From Leptofilum sp965223525 (GTDB taxonomy: Bacteria; Chloroflexota; Anaerolineae; Promineifilales; Promineifilaceae), in the NCBI RefSeq assembly GCF_965223525.1, contig NZ_OZ245005.1, positions 2,170,001 to 2,234,000 on the forward strand: a DNA stretch of 64,000 nucleotides, read 5' to 3'. This document shows, in pieces, positions 60,294 through 64,000 of this stretch (within the stretch, counting starts at the first letter, position 1; the number at the start of each line of letters is the position of its first letter). The notes beneath the pieces were generated by a model that had not been told where the DNA came from, searched no databases, and saw only the letters and a list, made by a program, of their open reading frames with translations. Made by a program: the position numbers and the translations under genes.

Positions 60294-61391
60294 ATGTCTG
60301 ACGAGAAAATGAAAAACCAAAAGAACAAAGCCGTTGTTTGGGATTTTTGGCAAAGATTAAATCATGTTGGAACCGACAACGTTCCAGACTTGATCCGTTC
60401 CGCCGTCCACGACGACATCAACTGGAATGGCTCGGCTCCAATCGATCAGATCATCGGTACCGAAGCACTCATCTCCGACTTCTGGCTGCCCTTGCTCCGA
60501 TCCTTCCCCGATTTAAAACGCAAAGCTTATATCTTTATGGGGGGTGTTGATAAGGGCGATACCGTTTTTGGGACAGACGATGAAGAAGAGTGGGTGTCTG
60601 GCTGTGGCTACCTCACAGGCACCTTTGCCGAAGATTGGCTGGGCATTCCCGCTACCGGCAAAAAAACCAATATTCATTTTGGCCAATTCTATTTAATGCG
60701 TGATGGCAAAATCGCTGAGAGTTATGTGATGTACGACATTTTGGCCGTCATGCGCCAAGCAGGCTTTCAAGTTCTTCCACCTGCGCCGGGCGCGGAAGGA
60801 GGTAAAGTGCCTGCCCCTGCAGCTAGAGATGGCATTCTCCTAACCGATCAAGATCCATTAGAAGGGCGCAAAACGTTGCAGTTGGTTGAAGCGATGGGCA
60901 GTGGGCTGGCCCGATACAGACGGCCACGTGATGGCGGTAACATGCGTAATATGGAACAGTGGCACTATTGGCATCAGGATATGAAGTGGTATGGTCCATC
61001 CGGCATTGGTGCTTGTTTTACGCTGGAAGAGTTCGAGGATTTCCACCAACGTCCCTGGTTACACGGCTTCGGTGATCGCAATTTGGAGGACAGCGGCGAT
61101 GGGCAAGTGATGGGCTTCATCGGCGAAGGCAAGTACGCTTGTGGCGGTATCTGGGATTACGAGTTCTCTCATAACCACGGCGACTATGCGGGCATCCCTG
61201 CTACCGGCAAATTGATGACGATTCGTGATTTTGATTGGTGGAAGCGCGAAGGCGAGCTGTTAATAGAAAACTGGATTCCGATCGACCTGATCGATCTCTG
61301 TCGTCAGATGGGCATTGACCTCTTTGACCGCTTGCGTTACCAGATTGAAATGCAAAAGCGGGGCACACCCTGGTTTGTGGGTCCAAGTTAA
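60294..61391 (+). CDS. Double-domain SnoaL-like protein, group C, copy 6
   Basis: 365 residues, starting two bases after the MFS stop. Second-subgroup marks: HDDINWNGSAPIDQI, GGVDKGDTVFGTDDEEEW insertion, GCGYLTGTFAEDWLGIPATG, then DMKWYGPSGIGACFTLEEFE, FHQRPWLHGFGDRNLEDSGD, FDWWKREGELLIENWIPIDL. Unlike the other copies it lacks the shared octamer in the F-H-Q-R-P-W codons (CAACGTCCCTGG), although the protein is unchanged. Last gene of the cluster; gyrB converges from the other side 38 bases on. Confidence 0.83.
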   Translation: MSDEKMKNQKNKAVVWDFWQRLNHVGTDNVPDLIRSAVHDDINWNGSAPIDQIIGTEALISDFWLPLLRSFPDLKRKAYIFMGGVDKGDTVFGTDDEEEWVSGCGYLTGTFAEDWLGIPATGKKTNIHFGQFYLMRDGKIAESYVMYDILAVMRQAGFQVLPPAPGAEGGKVPAPAARDGILLTDQDPLEGRKTLQLVEAMGSGLARYRRPRDGGNMRNMEQWHYWHQDMKWYGPSGIGACFTLEEFEDFHQRPWLHGFGDRNLEDSGDGQVMGFIGEGKYACGGIWDYEFSHNHGDYAGIPATGKLMTIRDFDWWKREGELLIENWIPIDLIDLCRQMGIDLFDRLRYQIEMQKRGTPWFVGPS

Positions 61392-61429
61392 GATTTCAGA
61401 TTGTAACTGACAGATTAACACAACACACT

Positions 61430-63367
61430 TTACACGTCCAGGTTACGCACCTCGCTGCTGTGGGTCATTATAAACCGTTTGCGGGGCGCGACTTCGCTGC
61501 CCATGAGCATGTCGAAGGTGCGGTCAGCCACAACGGCATCTTCAATGGTAACTTGCAGCAGCATTCGCTCCGCCGGGTCCATGGTGGTTTCCCATAGCTG
61601 TTCTGGATTCATTTCACCCAAACCCTTGTATCGCTGTAAGCTGTACTTTTTCCCGTTCTTTTGCAGCTGCTTGAGCAGTTCCTGATTTTGGGCTTCGGTG
61701 TAGGCGTAGTGCATCTCTTTGCCCGCTTTTAGGCTGTACAGTGGCGGCTGGGCAATGTACAGATGCCCTTTTTCGATGAGCTGTGGCATGTAGCGGAAGA
61801 AGAAGGTAAGGAGCAGCGTACGAATGTGGCTACCGTCTACGTCTGCGTCACACATAATGATGATACGGCCGTACCTTAAATTCTCCACATCAAACGTTTC
61901 CCCAATCCCGGTGCCTAACGCCGAAATCATCGCTTTTACTTCATTGTTCGCCAGGATTTTGTCCAGGCGGGCACGCTCCGTGTTGAGAATCTTGCCGCGC
62001 AGGGGCAGGATGGCTTGGAAATGCCGATCGCGCCCTTGCTTAGCGCTACCACCAGCCGAATCACCCTCCACAATGTACAGCTCGCACTTATTCGGATCGC
62101 GCTCAGAGCAGTCGGCCAGCTTGCCGGGGAGGGTGAGGCTTTCTAGTGCGCTTTTTCGCATAACCAGCTCGCGCGCTTTGCGTGCCGCGGCGCGGGCACG
62201 TGAGCTGGTGAGACACCGCTCGATAATCTTTTTGGCATCGCGCGGATTTTCTTCCAGGTACAAATTGAACGCCTCGGCAGTGATGGAAGCGACGATGCCC
62301 GAAACTTCTGCATTCATCAGTTTCACTTTGGTTTGGCTTTCAAACTGTGGGTCTGGGTGCTTCACGCTAATGACGGTGGTAAGTCCTTCACGAGTATCAT
62401 CGCTGGAGAAGTTATTGTCTTTTTCTTTCAGAAAGTTGTTTTTGCGGGCGTAGCTGTTGATAACGCGGGTAACGGCCGTACGCACCCCTGTCAAATGCGT
62501 CCCACCATCCGGGGTATGAATGGTGTTGGCAAAAGCATATTCAGAAATGGCGATCCCGTCGGTGTATTGTAGGGCGACCTCCACATCAATGCCTTCCACC
62601 TCTTTTTGGGCGTAGATGGGGCTGCCGTGAATCGGCTTGCGGTTCCGATTGAGGTAGCGGACAAACGATTTGACCCCCCCCTCAAAGTAAAAACTCATCT
62701 CTCGTGGGGTCGTCGGCCGTTCATCCCGAATCTTCAGAAAGACACCACTGGTGACAAAGGCCATCTCACGGAAACGATTCAGCAGCGTTTCAAATCTGTA
62801 CGCTGCCCCCTCTTCAAAAATTGTATCATCAAACTTAAAGTGGGTAGTTGTGCCCGTGGCTTCACCCCGCTTCATTTTACCGATCTTTTTTACAGCGGCG
62901 TCGGGCAAACCGCGCTGGTAACGTTGGAACCAAACAGCGCCTTCACGCCGCACCGTTACCTCCATCCATTCAGATAAAGCATTAACGGCCGCTGCACCCA
63001 CGCCGTGCAAACCACCAGATACTTTGTAAGCGTCGTTGTCAAATTTACCGCCAGCGTGTAGGGTGGTGTGTACCAGCTCTAGCGCCGACACTTTTTCGGT
63101 TGGATGTTTGGCTACCGGGATACCAACGCCGTCGTCTTCAACGCTGACGCTGTTGTCATCGTGAATGGTTACTTCAATACGGCCGCATCGCCCAGCCAGG
63201 GCCTCATCAATGGAGTTATCTACAATTTCATAAACAAGATGATGCAATGCTTTTACATCGGTGCCGCCTACATACATACCTGGGCGGCGGCGCACAGCTT
63301 CCAGCCCCTTGAGAACCTGGATGCTGCTGGCATCATACTGTCTTTCTGCTTCAGTTTTTCTAGCCAT
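61430..63367 (-). CDS. gyrB: DNA gyrase subunit B
   Basis: 645 residues from ATG 63367 (MARKTEAERQYDASSIQVLK). ATPase domain: GLEAVRRRPGMYVGGTD, VYEIVDNSIDEALAG, VSVEDDGVGIPVAKHPTEK, VSGGLHGVGAAAVNALS. Transducer: EKDNNFSSDDTREGLTTVIS. Toprim domain: ELYIVEGDSAGGSAKQGRD, ILPLRGKILNTERARLDKIL and the D-x-D pair in IIIMCDADVDGSHIRTLLL. C-terminal: QRYKGLGEMNPEQLWETTMD. It introduces negative supercoils with GyrA; gyrA is not in the window. Upstream is a CACAGAG-type repeat region. Confidence 0.96.
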   Translation of the reverse strand: MARKTEAERQYDASSIQVLKGLEAVRRRPGMYVGGTDVKALHHLVYEIVDNSIDEALAGRCGRIEVTIHDDNSVSVEDDGVGIPVAKHPTEKVSALELVHTTLHAGGKFDNDAYKVSGGLHGVGAAAVNALSEWMEVTVRREGAVWFQRYQRGLPDAAVKKIGKMKRGEATGTTTHFKFDDTIFEEGAAYRFETLLNRFREMAFVTSGVFLKIRDERPTTPREMSFYFEGGVKSFVRYLNRNRKPIHGSPIYAQKEVEGIDVEVALQYTDGIAISEYAFANTIHTPDGGTHLTGVRTAVTRVINSYARKNNFLKEKDNNFSSDDTREGLTTVISVKHPDPQFESQTKVKLMNAEVSGIVASITAEAFNLYLEENPRDAKKIIERCLTSSRARAAARKARELVMRKSALESLTLPGKLADCSERDPNKCELYIVEGDSAGGSAKQGRDRHFQAILPLRGKILNTERARLDKILANNEVKAMISALGTGIGETFDVENLRYGRIIIMCDADVDGSHIRTLLLTFFFRYMPQLIEKGHLYIAQPPLYSLKAGKEMHYAYTEAQNQELLKQLQKNGKKYSLQRYKGLGEMNPEQLWETTMDPAERMLLQVTIEDAVVADRTFDMLMGSEVAPRKRFIMTHSSEVRNLDV

Positions 63368-63614
63368 GAAAAGTTCCTTGCAATCCGCAGATTTCACATT
63401 TTACACAGGATTTGCTCTGTGCAATCTGCGAAATCTTTGGCTAATATTTACAGGGGAAAATAGGTATTTACACCTCAATTTTACAAGACATAATTGTACC
63501 ACATTTGTTCTAAGCGGGATAGTAAAACAATAGTTACGGAAGTATGAAATGGTGCTTGGTAATACGGCCGTTACCAACTAAGAAATTTGTGGTTCTCGTC
63601 AAAATGAATTTGGG

Positions 63615-64000
63615 TTATGGCACCCAAATCAGCCACATTTCGCTAGCTGAAACAACATCACCATAAACATCACGGTATTCAATCGTGATGTCTTTGCCTT
63701 TCATTTGCTCCATCAAGGCAAACGGAATGATTAAGCTGGCGGCTTGGGGCGTGTTTTCAGCAGAAAAATCATGAGTATAGGTGATAGAATCATTCATTTT
63801 GATAATGATTTCATCATCCACTATTACTGGTGAAATTGCATCCGATTGTGCTGAAAGATAGAAGTTGCCGCTATTGGGCAGCTCTTGAGGTATTTGAATA
63901 GTAGTACTATAAAAAATTTCGCGAACAGCCTGAACCTGTCGTTGCGGGAATGGATCGCCAATAAATATTGGTTCCATATCTGTAACGACTTGATTTAGAA
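63615..64000 (-). CDS. Unknown protein, N-terminus beyond the window edge
   Basis: The frame is open from the last bases of the window (LNQVVTD precedes METPIFIG-like MEPIFIGDPFPQ), so ATG 63977 may be internal. The visible part, about 127 residues, is mainly beta: FYSTTIQIPQELPNSGNFYL, then ISPVIVDDEIIIKMNDSITY, SLIIPFALMEQMKGKDITIE, and ends ASEMWLIWVP. It looks like a beta-sandwich domain, perhaps at the end of a larger exported protein. No family recognised. The 217 bases between its stop and gyrB contain one ACGGCCGT and no gene. Confidence 0.6.
   Translation of the reverse strand, partial: LNQVVTDMEPIFIGDPFPQRQVQAVREIFYSTTIQIPQELPNSGNFYLSAQSDAISPVIVDDEIIIKMNDSITYTHDFSAENTPQAASLIIPFALMEQMKGKDITIEYRDVYGDVVSASEMWLIWVP

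Larger units (their letters stand above)
19..63578. repeat. Dispersed highly iterated palindrome ACGGCCGT (about 88 copies)
   Basis: The perfect 8-base palindrome ACGGCCGT, most often extended to AACGGCCGTT, recurs across the whole window. A hand count gives about 88 copies (a few may be missed), against about one expected by chance for an octamer in 64 kb. Copies lie in coding sequence in all frames, where they spell T-A-V, N-G-R or R-P-(S/Y), and also in spacers. Examples: 19-26, 473-480, 4934, 9164, 18144, 23102, 28866, 30674, 35510, 47041, 58713, 62472. Density is about one per 530 bases up to 37.3 kb, then one copy in the next 9.7 kb. The behaviour is like the HIP1 octamer of cyanobacteria, but the sequence differs. 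Confidence 0.9.

Noticed and set aside
19..63578. Octamer excess as a restriction-site effect
   Set aside because: Restriction normally selects against sites; here the site containing CGGCCG is strongly enriched, so simple avoidance cannot explain it.
1..64000. CRISPR arrays and tRNA or rRNA genes
   Set aside because: No regularly spaced repeats with unique spacers were seen, and no cloverleaf or rRNA sequence was recognised by eye; the many identical octamers are far too short and irregularly spaced.

Overview
The window is bacterial and reads best as a member of the Chloroflexota (Anaerolineae, Caldilineae or Ardenticatenia type). The grounds are Pro/Thr-rich lipoprotein linkers, substrate-binding proteins with VEVTRVVEGET repeats, a 'RRNHGLEHATIHVL' membrane protein, a DUF711 protein next to MurE and two UbiA prenyltransferases. 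This is inference from protein style; no rRNA or tRNA gene was seen. The most pervasive signal is a highly iterated palindromic octamer, ACGGCCGT (often AACGGCCGTT): about 88 copies by hand count in 64 kb, in genes and spacers alike.

Region 1 (0-37 kb) is housekeeping and general chromosome: a truncated surface glycosidase-like tail, serA, CYTH, GNAT, an AhpD pair, YjbQ, a PIG-V-like mannosyltransferase, TauE/SafE, holA, murE with DUF711, an RNA methyltransferase, two UbiA genes, ppk, CapA, map, an AI-2E permease, an SDR with queA, a kelch protein, sbcD-sbcC, a receiver protein, a deoxynucleoside kinase, rpsU and a sugar transferase. It holds two genes that look broken by TGA but are much better read as selenoproteins. 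One is an AhpD-like protein whose CxxC reads C-E-Y-TGA (4043-4045). The other is a thioredoxin-like lipoprotein whose W-C-x-x-C reads W-TGA-S-T-TGA (35917-35919 and 35908-35910). Each has a 7-bp hairpin 10-11 nt after the (last) TGA with a G-containing 3-4 nt loop, as expected of a bacterial SECIS.

Region 2 (37.6-46.2 kb) is almost free of the octamer (one copy in 9.7 kb), suggesting acquired DNA. On the minus strand it carries one apparent operon: a SnoaL-like protein, an ABC solute-binding protein, two ABC permeases, a double-domain SnoaL-like protein, a second single-domain SnoaL-like protein and a small NIPSNAP-like protein. A decayed IS separates it from a plus-strand class IV aminotransferase and a GntR/FCD regulator.

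Region 3 (46.3-61.4 kb), on the plus strand, is a larger parallel version of the same system: two double-domain SnoaL-like proteins, a solute-binding protein (start codon followed at once by TAA), two permeases, then six tandem double-domain SnoaL-like paralogues with a DAO-type FAD oxidoreductase and an MFS transporter interleaved. One paralogue has a +1 frameshift. In total 11 SnoaL/NTF2-like genes (about 20 domains) lie within 23 kb, with two transport systems and no ABC ATPase. I infer an undescribed uptake and conversion pathway for one class of small molecule; the substrate is unknown.

Region 4 (61.4-64 kb) returns to core genes with gyrB and the 3' part of an unknown protein that runs off the window end.
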